Notes under the pieces: generated by a model | What the model saw: only the letters and a program-made list of their open reading frames with translations | The model's database searches: none | What the model was told of the DNA's origin: nothing | Assembly (NCBI RefSeq): GCF_025997915.1 | Contig: NZ_AP026677.1 | Location: forward strand, 1,302,001 to 1,366,000 | DNA: 64,000 nucleotides | Source of the DNA: Aquiluna sp. KACHI24 | GTDB taxonomy: Bacteria > Actinomycetota > Actinomycetes > Actinomycetales > Microbacteriaceae | Direction of reading: 5' to 3' | Made by a program: the position numbers and the translations under genes | Shown here: one piece after another, positions 1-8,136 of the stretch | How the letters are laid out: every line of letters starts with the position of its first letter | Numbering within the stretch: the first letter of the stretch is position 1

Positions 1-1
1 C

Positions 2-799
2 AAAGCTGGCAAGGCAGTGCTGCTTGATCTAACGCTCTTCTCAATTACATCCTTCAGAAACGGTTCGATTGCGGCTCTGATCATCTCCATGGGTGAGTTT
101 GGTCTGCTATTTGCAATCCCGCTTTGGCTGCAGAACGTGCTTGATCTGAGTCCGATCAGCTCTGGTCTGGTGCTGCTGTGGTTGGCCGCGGGAGCGTTTT
201 TGGCTTCGGCAGTGGGAGGTGCCCTCAGTGGCAAGCTGCCTCCTGCCAGGGCAGTTCAAATCGGCGTCTTGCTTGAGTTGATTGGTGTTGTTGGCGTCGG
301 AGTATTCGCGTCAGTTGGAGCCGGCTGGGTGCCGATTGCACCACTACTCTTCGTTTATGGCATCGGCGTTGGCCTAGCCACCGCTCAGCTCACCGGCGTG
401 ATTATGGTCGATGTTCCAAACGAGCAAGCGGGTCAGGCGTCAGGATCTCAGTCGACCGTTCGTCAGGTTGGTTCCGCTCTGGGCATTGCAGTCCTGGGAA
501 CCATGCTGTTCTCTGGAACCCAGGCCTCACTCGAGTCAAGGCTTGATGGGCTATCTGTCCCAGAGGCCAACCAGGTGATGATTGTTGACGCTGTGGTCGA
601 CTCTGCTGGTGGAGCCATCCCCGCCCTCGAGGGTGCTCTTGCCCCTTTGGTTGGTAGTGAGTTAGCTCAGGACATTGTTCTTGCCTCCGAGGAAGCCTTC
701 ACTGATGGGGCAAAACTCTCGGCGTGGGCAGCGGCGGCATTCCTACTTCTGGGCTTTTTCTCGACCTTCCGACTTGGGAGTCGAGTCAAGAAAGATTAG
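2..799 (+). CDS. MFS efflux transporter, DHA2-like, C-terminal part (5' end outside window)
   Basis: The reading frame is open from base 2 (KAGKAVLLDLTLF...), so the true start lies upstream and the GTG at 17 is probably not a start. The visible 265 residues are strongly hydrophobic with about seven membrane spans. The segment FAIPLWLQNVLDLSPISSG and the pattern GQASGSQSTVRQVGSALGIAVLGT are typical of the second half of 14-span drug/proton antiporters of the DHA2 group. It would export a small molecule using the proton gradient; the substrate cannot be read. Its last 14 bases overlap the end of the convergent TipAS-domain gene, so the drug-binding protein and the exporter sit tail to tail, which suggests but does not prove a shared resistance role. 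Confidence 0.85.
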   Translation, partial: KAGKAVLLDLTLFSITSFRNGSIAALIISMGEFGLLFAIPLWLQNVLDLSPISSGLVLLWLAAGAFLASAVGGALSGKLPPARAVQIGVLLELIGVVGVGVFASVGAGWVPIAPLLFVYGIGVGLATAQLTGVIMVDVPNEQAGQASGSQSTVRQVGSALGIAVLGTMLFSGTQASLESRLDGLSVPEANQVMIVDAVVDSAGGAIPALEGALAPLVGSELAQDIVLASEEAFTDGAKLSAWAAAAFLLLGFFSTFRLGSRVKKD

Positions 800-1124
800 T
801 GTCGGCGAAATGGGTAATCGCGTCATAGACGTATTTACCGAGTCCTGGCGCGTAGCCCTCATAGGTGTCGCGATAGCCGGTGGGCAGGATAAAGCTCATA
901 GCTAGGGACTTATAAGCCTCGCGATTTGGAGTCCAAAACCTCAGGCAAAACTCATAGTGTTCTCTGACCGCCTGCTGCATAGCCTGAGAGTCAAAGCTCT
1001 CTCCCGCCTGCATGCTGGCGACCATCTTCTTCGTGATTTCATCAAAGATGGCGGCAAATTGTTGGTTCTCCTGCTCGGAGTATTTGTTTTGATACAGCCC
1101 CGCATGTAGGTAGTTGTCGTTCAT
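786..1124 (-). CDS. stand-alone TipAS-type antibiotic-recognition domain protein
   Basis: This 112-residue soluble protein resembles the C-terminal drug-binding domain of TipAL (TipAS family). The pattern VREHYEFCLRFWTPNREAYKSLA followed by YEGYAPGLGKYVYDAI matches the family core (RxHxxWxxxF-P-xxxxY...DxYAPGLAxYxxxAI). The MerR-type DNA-binding half found in TipAL is absent. TipAS domains bind thiopeptides and other amphipathic drugs, so this may be a sequestering protein or a ligand sensor. It starts at an ATGA overlap with the response regulator and is the last gene of the four-gene two-component operon, so it is made together with that sensor system. What the domain does in this operon is inference. 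Confidence 0.8.
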   Translation of the reverse strand: MNDNYLHAGLYQNKYSEQENQQFAAIFDEITKKMVASMQAGESFDSQAMQQAVREHYEFCLRFWTPNREAYKSLAMSFILPTGYRDTYEGYAPGLGKYVYDAITHFADTNLS

Positions 1125-1789
1125 GCCTTTACCAACCTGTACCCGGAACCTCGGACGGTCTGAATCACATCGGCACCAAGTTTCTGCCGCAGATAGCGAA
1201 CGTAGACATCAACCACATTGGTGCCTGGATCAAAGTCGTAGGTCCAGACCCCAGAAAGGATCTGTTCACGCGAGAGCGTCTGACCCGGATGCTTCATGAA
1301 GTACTCGAGCACTTCAAACTCTTTGGTGGTCAGCTCGATCTCCTGACCTTCAAGATGAGCCTTCCGCTCAATCAAATCTAGAGACAGGGCGCCGACCGTA
1401 AGGAGCTGGCTCTGCGGCAGTTGGGCTGGTGATCTCCGAAGCCTGGACTTAACTCGCACCAGCAGCTCTTCAAAGGCAAATGGTTTTCCGATGTAATCAT
1501 CGGCTCCCTCTTCAAAGCTAGTGACCGTGCTGTCAACCGAGTGCCGTGCGGTGAGGACGATGATTGGGATGTCGAATCCACTTCCACGAAGCTGCCTGAT
1601 GACCTCGAATCCATCGATGCCGGGCAATCCGATATCCAAGATCACCAGATCAAAATTGGCACTTCGAGTTATTGCAAGAGCATCCTCACCGGATGTCACA
1701 TGAGTGACTCGATATCCATTGGCACGCAAACCTTTGGAGATGAACGAGGCAATCTTTTCAGTGTCCTCGACGAGCAATATTTCGGTCAT
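1121..1789 (-). CDS. OmpR/PhoB-family response regulator
   Basis: This 222-residue regulator has an N-terminal receiver domain (residues 1-115) with acidic E8/D9, phospho-acceptor D52 in VILDIGLPG, T80 and K102 (GKPF). The C-terminal winged helix (about 125-220) contains ELTTKEFEVLEYF and NVVDVYVRYLRQKLG, typical of OmpR/PhoB. Phosphorylation by the neighbouring kinase should promote dimerisation on direct repeats. Its ATG overlaps the kinase stop codon (ATGA) and its stop overlaps the TipAS gene, so it is translationally coupled on both sides. Direct repeats with an 11-bp period lie upstream of the operon and are candidate binding sites. Confidence 0.92.
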   Translation of the reverse strand: MTEILLVEDTEKIASFISKGLRANGYRVTHVTSGEDALAITRSANFDLVILDIGLPGIDGFEVIRQLRGSGFDIPIIVLTARHSVDSTVTSFEEGADDYIGKPFAFEELLVRVKSRLRRSPAQLPQSQLLTVGALSLDLIERKAHLEGQEIELTTKEFEVLEYFMKHPGQTLSREQILSGVWTYDFDPGTNVVDVYVRYLRQKLGADVIQTVRGSGYRLVKA

Positions 1790-3171
1790 TTGTGAATCGG
1801 CAACCTCACTGTGAATTTCGCACCACCGAGCTCAGAGTCGGCAACCTCGAGGTCACCACCGTGCGCCTTGGCTATCGCCCTGGATAGTGCTAAGCCTAGG
1901 CCTGAACCCTCTGAACCTGCGCTGGCCTTGGAGCGATAGAACGGCTCAAAGATCCGCTCTCGTTCCTCGGGGTCAACTCCCTGACCGCTGTCCTCCACCC
2001 CAACCAGCACCTCATCGCCGAGTTGGCGAAGGGTGAGCCTGATTCTGGGTTTTTCGCCAGCATACTTCTGGGCATTCTCGACCAACTGCAAAACGATTTG
2101 GATTAGCTTTTGCCGATCGGCAACAAATTCAAAGCTCTCATGTTCGATCTCTAGGCCCTGCAGCTTTAGTTTCGACAGACTGGCCAAATAGGAGCAAAGG
2201 TCATCGGAGTTAATCTGGTCTAACCGTAGAAAATTTGGATCATCGGCCTTGGTCAGGGACTGAAGCTCTTGGGTGAGCCGAGTCATGCGGACTAGCTCCT
2301 CAGCGACCACCTCTGCCGAATCTGCATTCTGCTTCGGATCGGATTTAAACAGCTCGAAGTGACCTTGGATGATGGTGAGCGGAGTCCGCAGTTCGTGACC
2401 TGCGGCATCGATGAACTGACGCTGATTTTCAAATGACTCTCGAATTCGATCGAGCATCTTATTGAAATCTTCGGCCAGCATTCCAAGTTCAGAATCGCTA
2501 CTTTGAACTTCAATTCTTTGATTGAGTTCTCCAGATGAGATTTTTCTGGTTGCCTCTCTAAGCCCCTGTATTGGTGCTAGGACCCGACCGGCCACAAACC
2601 AGGCAATGGCTGAAACGCATGCGAATGCAAGCAGAAGGTAGCCAGCTAGCTGAGTGAGCAGCTGTCTCAGCCCTGCAGAATATAGATCGCTGTAGATAAC
2701 CGCTACCAACGCGCCATTGTCGTTGGATCCGCTGACTGGAACCACGATGTATCGAGCGCTACCGAACTCGGTCTGAATGGAACCAAGACTTACTCGATCG
2801 GTTTCGTTCGCAATCTCAATTAGCTCCAAATTGCGATCGACCTGAAAGCCAGATCGATCGCTTGCTTTGGCCAAAACCACACCGTTTGATTGAACGAACA
2901 TCGATTCAAATTCGTCTGGGATGGTTCTGGAAATGTATAGGCGAAGCAGTGCCTCAGCCGAATCAAAGGCCTTACCGCTATTGGGGTCAACACCATTTGA
3001 TGCCAGCAGGTTTAGCTCGTTGGCCTCGCGCTCCAGATGCGAATCGATCTCTCGACTGTTTTCACTGAGCAGCAGGCTTCCAACGATTGCCAACGAACTC
3101 GCCATAAAGACAAACAGCGGCACCAAGACCCAAGCCAGGATTCTTACGCGCGCACTTCGGACCCTAGCCAC
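1786..3171 (-). CDS. membrane sensor histidine kinase
   Basis: This 461-residue HisKA/HATPase_c kinase has two membrane spans (about 9-31 and 167-190) flanking an extracytoplasmic sensor region of about 130 residues. A HAMP domain follows (VAGRVLAPIQGLREATRKI). The H-box is AAGHELRTPLT, with the phosphorylated His near residue 258. The ATP-binding domain has an N-box (LVENAQKYA), G1 (VGVEDSGQGV), F-box (FEPFYRS) and G2 (GSGLGLAL). The GTG start is preceded by GAGG at suitable spacing and overlaps the end of the lipoprotein gene. It should phosphorylate D52 of the next gene product. The signal it senses is unknown; the linked lipoprotein and TipAS gene suggest an envelope or antibiotic cue. 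Confidence 0.92.
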   Translation of the reverse strand: MARVRSARVRILAWVLVPLFVFMASSLAIVGSLLLSENSREIDSHLEREANELNLLASNGVDPNSGKAFDSAEALLRLYISRTIPDEFESMFVQSNGVVLAKASDRSGFQVDRNLELIEIANETDRVSLGSIQTEFGSARYIVVPVSGSNDNGALVAVIYSDLYSAGLRQLLTQLAGYLLLAFACVSAIAWFVAGRVLAPIQGLREATRKISSGELNQRIEVQSSDSELGMLAEDFNKMLDRIRESFENQRQFIDAAGHELRTPLTIIQGHFELFKSDPKQNADSAEVVAEELVRMTRLTQELQSLTKADDPNFLRLDQINSDDLCSYLASLSKLKLQGLEIEHESFEFVADRQKLIQIVLQLVENAQKYAGEKPRIRLTLRQLGDEVLVGVEDSGQGVDPEERERIFEPFYRSKASAGSEGSGLGLALSRAIAKAHGGDLEVADSELGGAKFTVRLPIHK

Positions 3172-3643
3172 CAGTTACCTCATACCAGAAGCTCTCGGCC
3201 ACATCATCCTCGTGCTCTTCTACCAAAATCGGATCGGTGTCCAGATTCAAGACGCCATCACCATCATCCCAGCGAAGCTGAGCCGACAGCTCTTGGGATT
3301 TGGTTAGCGGCGAAGTTAATACGACGGTCACCGGCTGGGACTGGGGATCGATGGGGGCCGCGCCAAGAATCTGGCCCGCCTGATTGAGAATTACCAAGAA
3401 AGCTGCTCCGCGCTCTACCCGAGCAAATTCGACAGCCACTGAAGCACCGTCACCGGATTGATCTTCAATCTCTATCTCTGCACGAGAGTCAAGAATGTAT
3501 TTTGGGCGGGCTTCGGGTTCCGCGGTCAACACCTCGGCTGATTTGGTCAACTGCACCTGGTCAAACTGCAGCGTGGTGGGGTTCTCAACGCTGGCGCAAC
3601 CAGTCAACATCAGAATAAGAGAAGCGGCCAGAACAGGTTTCAT
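3164..3643 (-). CDS. lipoprotein with DUF7282-like domain
   Basis: The start at 3643 gives a classic lipoprotein signal: a short basic N-terminus, a hydrophobic stretch and the lipobox LTGC with Cys near residue 16. An ATG at 3667 would add eight polar residues and is less likely. The C-terminal 100 residues carry a pattern (AFLVILNQAGQILG, then TSPLTKSQELSAQLRWDDG) like DUF7282, a small extracytoplasmic beta domain of unknown function. The gene leads the two-component operon and overlaps the kinase start, so an accessory sensing role at the outer face of the membrane is a reasonable inference. The domain call is by pattern only. Confidence 0.75.
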   Translation of the reverse strand: MKPVLAASLILMLTGCASVENPTTLQFDQVQLTKSAEVLTAEPEARPKYILDSRAEIEIEDQSGDGASVAVEFARVERGAAFLVILNQAGQILGAAPIDPQSQPVTVVLTSPLTKSQELSAQLRWDDGDGVLNLDTDPILVEEHEDDVAESFWYEVTGG

Positions 3644-3671
3644 GTGCCTATTCCAACGCTCCATCATGAGA

Positions 3672-3692
3672 GACAGGTTAGCGACAGATTAG
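3672..3692. promoter_or_regulatory. 11-bp-period direct repeat, candidate response-regulator site
   Basis: Two copies of GACAGnTTAG lie at 3672-3681 and 3683-3692. They sit between the divergent lipoprotein/two-component operon and the ferric-reductase-like gene. OmpR-family regulators usually bind direct repeats offset by one helical turn, so this may be an autoregulatory site that also affects the divergent gene. The repeat is seen directly; the binding role is inferred. Confidence 0.45.
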
Positions 3693-3742
3693 AGAACTCT
3701 CATTTTTGATATTTGTCGCCCCACCTGCCGCAAACTGATGCC

Positions 3743-5131
3743 ATGAACTCCACTTCAGGCGTGCTTATCCTGGGCGAACGAAAGGCCGTTGCACTGCAGC
3801 GGCAGCGCGATGCAGTGCAGTCGCTTGGATTGTGGGTGCCACTTATTCCAGTGCTGTTACTGATCGCCTTCGGCGACCTCCGCTTTGGCAATTTGGGTGA
3901 GAGTCTAAGCTCCACAAACCGCCTACTTGCGGTCTTCGGAACTGCACTGCTAATGGTGCACCTGGCATTGGTCGCAAGAATCCCCTGGATCGAAAGAATC
4001 CTCGGACTAGACAAGATGACATCCGCCCACAAAAAGTTGGGCAAGCCTTTGGTGGGGGTTCTATTAGCGCACATGATCGCCTCGCTGGCTGCTTTTGCAG
4101 CGGTCAGCAGAATCTCGATTTGGCAAGCCGTTACTGATTTAAACCTGCACTATCTCAGCGTCGGACTTGCCACAGTTGGTTTATTGCTGATGCTGGTGGT
4201 CACCATCAGCTCAATTCGAGCGGCTCGAAAAGTTTTGAGCTATGAGGCGTGGTTCTTGATTCACCTCACGGCCCACATAGCGGTTGCTATTGCAATCCCG
4301 CATCAATACGAACTGGGCACTGACCTGCTGGCCCAGCCACCGGTGGCAAGCTTCTTCACCCTGTTATACGCATTTGTATTTGGCAACATGCTCGTGTTCA
4401 AGCTGATTACCCCACTCGTCATGTCTTTCCGCAGCAAGCTCAAAATAGCCAAAATCCAAAGGCTCGACGAGCGCACAATTTACGTAGAGATCAGTGGTAA
4501 AAATCTCGGCAGCTTTGACTTTCAGGCCGGGCAATTTTTCATGCTCCGCATTTTGACCGGTAAACAGTGGTGGCGACCGCACCCATTCTCACTCTCACAC
4601 TTCGACAATCAATCGCTTGGTTTCACCATCGGTATTCGTGGAGATGACACTTCTTGGCTGACTGAAAACCAGGTTGGCACGAGCGTGATTTTGGAGGGGC
4701 CGTTTGGAGTCTTCACCGAACTGAAGCGCTCCAAGCAAGACGTGGTTCTAATGGGTTCGGGCATTGGCATCACACCGATTCTTTCCCTGGCAAACACCGT
4801 CGCTGCGCAGCCAGGTGATGTCAGCATCCTCTATCGAGTCAGCGATCTAGCTAGTGCTCCACTACTGAGCGAACTGGAAGCGGTAGCCAGCGAGCGCGGC
4901 CACGTGCTGCAAGTTGAAGCTGGGCCGCGCGGTCAAGGTGGCGTGCTCTCCGCTAACAGTGACTCCCTAAACAGCAACGATGCCTCTCAGATGCTGAGCA
5001 AGTTTCCAAAGCTGCACTCGTCAGACATTTACATCTGTGGCCCAAAGCCATGGACTGACAAAGTGCTAGACACTCTCGATCAGCTGGGTGTTGCCAAAAC
5101 TCAAATCCACCTCGAGGAGTTTGCCTGGTGA
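3743..5131 (+). CDS. ferric-reductase-like transmembrane flavoprotein
   Basis: About 462 residues. The N-terminal half has roughly six membrane spans with paired histidines (AHKKLGKP, LLAHMIAS, FLIHLTAHIAVA, IPHQYE) typical of haem-binding ferric reductase-like domains. The C-terminal half is a ferredoxin-reductase module: an FAD site RPHPFSLSH, an NAD(P) site VLMGSGIGITPILSL, and the terminal CGPKPW block. It should pass electrons from cytoplasmic NAD(P)H across the membrane through FAD and haem. I prefer the ATG at 3743 over an upstream TTG at 3713, although neither has a strong ribosome site. It overlaps the next gene, whose FMN-binding domain is a likely extracellular electron acceptor. 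Confidence 0.9.
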   Translation: MNSTSGVLILGERKAVALQRQRDAVQSLGLWVPLIPVLLLIAFGDLRFGNLGESLSSTNRLLAVFGTALLMVHLALVARIPWIERILGLDKMTSAHKKLGKPLVGVLLAHMIASLAAFAAVSRISIWQAVTDLNLHYLSVGLATVGLLLMLVVTISSIRAARKVLSYEAWFLIHLTAHIAVAIAIPHQYELGTDLLAQPPVASFFTLLYAFVFGNMLVFKLITPLVMSFRSKLKIAKIQRLDERTIYVEISGKNLGSFDFQAGQFFMLRILTGKQWWRPHPFSLSHFDNQSLGFTIGIRGDDTSWLTENQVGTSVILEGPFGVFTELKRSKQDVVLMGSGIGITPILSLANTVAAQPGDVSILYRVSDLASAPLLSELEAVASERGHVLQVEAGPRGQGGVLSANSDSLNSNDASQMLSKFPKLHSSDIYICGPKPWTDKVLDTLDQLGVAKTQIHLEEFAW

Positions 5132-5640
5132 GAACAACGACGAAGTTTCTGAATGCCTCGCTAGCCCTGAGCTCGATTCTCTTTGCGGTGAATAATGCGC
5201 TCAGTGTTCAACCTGCTGTGACACCGCTGCCGACGCTGAGTCAAGAGCCTGTAGCGGCGCCAAATCCCGACACCGGTGCGACTCAGGGATCGACATCTAA
5301 TCCAGCAACAACTGGCGCTGCAAAGCCGCAGGCCGGTGCAGCCAAACCTAGCCAATCAACGACCCCGCAACCCACTGCGCCAGTCGCCAAGACCATAGTT
5401 TCGGATCGAATCCCCTATAAATACGGTGAGATTCAGTTGCAGCTGACGACAAGTGGCGGGCAGATAACCGACATCAGTGTGCTGGTTGGCGATATGAGTT
5501 ATGGCAGGGATGTGGCTTACCAGACCCTGGTGGCTGCCACGATTTCAACTCAAGGTACTAACTACGGCAATGTCTCCGGAGCCACCTTCACAACCGAAGC
5601 CTTCAAACAGGCCGTGCAGAATGCGCTAGCCAAGGGCTAG
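5128..5640 (+). CDS. secreted FMN-binding domain protein (covalently flavinylated)
   Basis: 170 residues with an N-terminal signal or anchor segment, a long Pro/Thr/Ala-rich linker (about 30-90) and a C-terminal FMN-binding domain. Near the C-terminus is SGATFTTEAF, the S/T-G-A-T type motif to which ApbE attaches FMN through a phosphodiester to Thr. It starts at GTGA overlapping the ferric-reductase stop, so the two are coupled. It most likely accepts electrons outside the membrane from that reductase. An ApbE gene lies convergently next to it, its stop overlapping this stop. The physiological terminal acceptor (Fe(III) or other) is not shown by the sequence. Confidence 0.88.
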   Translation: MRTTTKFLNASLALSSILFAVNNALSVQPAVTPLPTLSQEPVAAPNPDTGATQGSTSNPATTGAAKPQAGAAKPSQSTTPQPTAPVAKTIVSDRIPYKYGEIQLQLTTSGGQITDISVLVGDMSYGRDVAYQTLVAATISTQGTNYGNVSGATFTTEAFKQAVQNALAKG

Positions 5641-6431
5641 ATAGTGGCCAGTAGATCAACAAAGCCTGAAGTGGTGATCAGTGAACCATCGGCCGTGGTG
5701 ACGACCGCGACTAGGTTTTCTTCCTGGCACTGAGCACGAAACTTCTCAAGGGCCTTCGACCCACCCGCAATCAAAGCGGTCGCCCAGACGTCGGCCGCTA
5801 GGTAATCGGACCCGATGACCGACACCTGCCTAAAGCGCTCAACATCGGATGTGGCCCAAATGTGCTCACCGCGCTCTGCTGAGCCACTAGTGGCAACCGC
5901 ACAAAAACCCGTGTCTGCAAGTTCGAGCACAAAGTTGGCACCGGCATCAGCGGCGCGAATAGAGCGTGGGGCGGAGAGCCCAACCCGGGTCAACATCCCG
6001 CGCTTTAGCTCTGTCGAGAGATACACGTCCCCGCCAGCATTAAGAGTAAAACTGCGAATCCCATTGGCCTCTAAGAAGCTTGCAGCTCTGGCTGCGGCCC
6101 AAACCTTCACCACCCCAGAGGGGTCATAGTCAGCTCCAGAGCGAGCATCAAAGAAACCTGATGTTCTGGACTGCCATGCCTCGCACAACTCTCGAACTTC
6201 AATCTGTTCGACGCTTGCATCACCCCAACCGAGGTCGCCGCGATTTAGCTTCGAAATCTCGGAGTCAGTTTTATAGAGGCTGAATTTTTTATCTGCCCAG
6301 TCCAGTATTTCCATCGCGGAGTCGACCATGCGCTCCGCCTCAACTTGGGACAACGGATCCTGAAGTTGAAATAGGAAGAAGGTGCCCATGCATTCACGAG
6401 CGATGCGATGAGTGTTTGGCTCAGTCGTCAT
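5637..6431 (-). CDS. apbE: FAD:protein FMN transferase (ApbE)
   Basis: About 264 residues, ApbE/RnfF type. Family signatures are the start ECMGTFFLF, SLYKTDSEISKLNRG, ARSGADYDPSGVVKVWA, SFTLNAGGDVYLS, AVATSGSAERGEHIW and YLAADVWATALIAGG. It transfers FMN from FAD onto a Thr or Ser of FMN-binding domains using Mg2+, and its expected substrate is the adjacent FMN-binding protein. The open frame extends upstream, but that stretch is the acidic-tail gene read in another frame. The ATG at 6431 (MTTEPNTHRIARECMGT) is the best start, overlapping that gene by 11 bases; an ATG at 6389 is the minimal alternative. No clear signal peptide is seen, so it may act in the cytoplasm before export or be exported atypically. 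Confidence 0.88.
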   Translation of the reverse strand: MTTEPNTHRIARECMGTFFLFQLQDPLSQVEAERMVDSAMEILDWADKKFSLYKTDSEISKLNRGDLGWGDASVEQIEVRELCEAWQSRTSGFFDARSGADYDPSGVVKVWAAARAASFLEANGIRSFTLNAGGDVYLSTELKRGMLTRVGLSAPRSIRAADAGANFVLELADTGFCAVATSGSAERGEHIWATSDVERFRQVSVIGSDYLAADVWATALIAGGSKALEKFRAQCQEENLVAVVTTADGSLITTSGFVDLLATI

Positions 6432-6993
6432 CTTCGTCGTCATCGTCGTGGTCTTCGCGCTCATCATCGTCGTGGTCCTCGCGCTCATCTTCGTCTTCGT
6501 CATCCTCATCATCTTCATAGACGCCTCCGGCAGGAGTAGCGGATGAGAGGTTTCCGTTGGCAGAGGTTGAGCCAGCTGCGCCGACGCCAGCGGTTGGCGT
6601 GGCAGAGGAGATATTTCCACTTGAGGCAGGCGTCAGTGGCACGAGAGCCTGATCAACTGCGACCGCAGTCGGATCGATTGGTTGAGAGGTTGCAGGCAGA
6701 GCATCTGAGTTCGCTCCTTGCACCTGAACTTGACCCAGGAATCCTGGGTCCTCGTTGGTTTGAGAGTTTGCGGTAACGCCTACGGCGACTGGGGCCCCAA
6801 TGTTATCGGGCGAGCCCTTTGGCAACAGGGCTGATTCCTGCGTGGGGTTTGAGGTCGAAAGATTTGCAAAGGCAAGCACACTTGGTGCGATGGAGGTTGC
6901 CGCAAGACTCAGGGAACCAATTGCTACAGCGACGCTTCCAATCTTTGGTAGCGGGCTTGGCTTGCGAGAATCCACCTGATAGGTCTTCTTCAT
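6421..6993 (-). CDS. secreted protein with Asp/Glu/His-rich acidic tail
   Basis: 190 residues with a textbook ribosome site (GGAGG, 7 bases before the ATG). A hydrophobic segment at about 18-45 acts as signal peptide or anchor, followed by a low-complexity Ser/Thr/Ala/Pro/Gly region with two related SSATP-containing segments. The C-terminal ~30 residues are almost purely Asp/Glu with interspersed His, including two copies of EREDHDDD. No family is recognised. Such tails can bind Ca2+, Fe or other cations. Location directly upstream of and overlapping apbE, and beside a ferric-reductase module, points to a cation or iron-related envelope role, but that is inference. Confidence 0.75.
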   Translation of the reverse strand: MKKTYQVDSRKPSPLPKIGSVAVAIGSLSLAATSIAPSVLAFANLSTSNPTQESALLPKGSPDNIGAPVAVGVTANSQTNEDPGFLGQVQVQGANSDALPATSQPIDPTAVAVDQALVPLTPASSGNISSATPTAGVGAAGSTSANGNLSSATPAGGVYEDDEDDEDEDEREDHDDDEREDHDDDDEDDD

Positions 6994-7110
6994 TTCTTTT
7001 CCTCCTGCGAGTAGTCAACTCTCGCTAGTTAAGAAATTGGTGAGCTAAAGATTAGGAATCCTTAACCTTTGAAGCTATGCAGCCATGGTGAAGAGCAGTA
7101 GGGTTTGACC

Positions 7111-7491
7111 ATGTCCGGCAACTGGAGAATGCTCGGGTATGTGTTCCTTGGTGGCTCTTTGGGAACCATGCTTCGGTATTTAATCTTTGAGGTAATCAAC
7201 CTAAATTTTGATTACCCAGTGGGTGAGCTGACGGCAATATTCGTGGTGAACATCTTCGGGTCCTACTTCCTAGGACTCACCGCCAGACACCCATACTTCC
7301 AACTCGAGTGGTGCAGAAACCTATGGGGTGTTGGTTTTGCCGGTGGCTTCACAACCATGAGTGCGGTGACTCTATTTGTTGACTACAACTTCCTCACCTA
7401 TGAATTCGCAGTCATGCTCTTTGGTGGGGTAATGCTCTACGGCATTGGCTATCACCAGGGCCGTAGAGTCGCAAAGAAGCGTGACACTTGA
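7111..7491 (+). CDS. crcB: fluoride exporter CrcB/Fluc, first subunit
   Basis: 126 residues with four membrane spans. It has the Fluc motifs GGSLGTMLRY at the N-terminus, VVNIFGSYFLG (conserved Asn and Gly) in the second span, and GFAGGFTTMSAV in the third (the Thr/Ser track region). Fluc proteins are dual-topology or paired antiparallel fluoride channels that relieve cytoplasmic fluoride stress. The start is taken at ATG 7111; a TTG six bases upstream is possible. It overlaps the second crcB gene by four bases. No fluoride riboswitch consensus was found in the 90 bases upstream. Confidence 0.93.
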   Translation: MSGNWRMLGYVFLGGSLGTMLRYLIFEVINLNFDYPVGELTAIFVVNIFGSYFLGLTARHPYFQLEWCRNLWGVGFAGGFTTMSAVTLFVDYNFLTYEFAVMLFGGVMLYGIGYHQGRRVAKKRDT

Positions 7492-7838
7492 TCGCCGAGT
7501 GGTGGTTCGTTCCGCTTGTGGGTATTGCAGGCGGACTTGGGGCCGTGCTCAGATCACTGCTTTCCAACTGGAAGGGTGCGCTGCACTTTGGCCTTCTGAC
7601 AGCAAATGTTTTGGCCGGGGCCTTTTTGGGTTTGGTCTTAGACACCGCAACCTTTGATCAAGCCCTATTCACATTGGGTATCGCTGGGTTTGCCGGAGGG
7701 CTTTCAACCTTCTCCGGAGTATCGCAATCAGCTTGGGAGTTTTGGCATCGAGGTCGCCTGGTTCAGATGCTGCTTACCCTTATCACCAACATTTTGTTCC
7801 CGGTCACCGCGTTACTGTTGGTCCTCTGGCTTCTTTAG
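7488..7838 (+). CDS. crcB: fluoride exporter CrcB/Fluc, second subunit
   Basis: 116 residues, start TTG overlapping the stop of the first crcB (TTGA). It has the same four-span plan with GIAGGLGAVLRS, LTANVLAGAFLG and GFAGGLSTFSGV. Two adjacent divergent Fluc copies usually form an obligate heterodimer with opposite membrane orientation. The strict overlap suggests matched expression. Confidence 0.92.
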   Translation: MIAEWWFVPLVGIAGGLGAVLRSLLSNWKGALHFGLLTANVLAGAFLGLVLDTATFDQALFTLGIAGFAGGLSTFSGVSQSAWEFWHRGRLVQMLLTLITNILFPVTALLLVLWLL

Positions 7839-7920
7839 GGCTGGTAGTATCTTGGGCAAGGTTTCCAAAGGTTTGAAGGGCTAGCGCCCGGATAGAGACA
7901 AAGAGATTAGGGGGCTCGCC

Positions 7921-8130
7921 ATGGGGCGTGGCCGTCAAAAAGCTAAGAACACCAAGGTTGCTCGCGAGCTGAAGTACTACAGCCCAGCCACCGACTATTC
8001 AGCACTCGAAGCCGAGCTCGCCAAAAAAGCCGAATCAGACAACGTTGAATACGTTGACAAGTGGGCAGACCTCTATGACGACGAGCCTGAATCAGACGAG
8101 GACCGCGAAGTCGAGCTAGACCGCGACTAA
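7921..8130 (+). CDS. DUF3073 family protein
   Basis: 69 residues starting MGRGRQKAKNTKVARELKYYSP, a hallmark of DUF3073, a small protein widespread in Actinobacteria. A basic N-terminal half is followed by a strongly acidic C-terminal half (EYVDKWADLYDD and onward). An AGGGGG ribosome site lies seven bases before the ATG. Function is unknown; the charge pattern would suit a nucleic acid or ribosome-associated role, but nothing in the sequence proves it. Confidence 0.92.
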   Translation: MGRGRQKAKNTKVARELKYYSPATDYSALEAELAKKAESDNVEYVDKWADLYDDEPESDEDREVELDRD

Positions 8131-8136
8131 AGCTAG

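Noticed and set aside
5637-6620. ApbE with a Met/Thr/Lys-rich N-terminal extension
   Set aside because: The extension is the acidic-tail gene read in another frame; the family N-terminus begins near 6431.
7020-7110. Fluoride riboswitch upstream of crcB
   Set aside because: The conserved crcB-motif elements are not present in the short leader.
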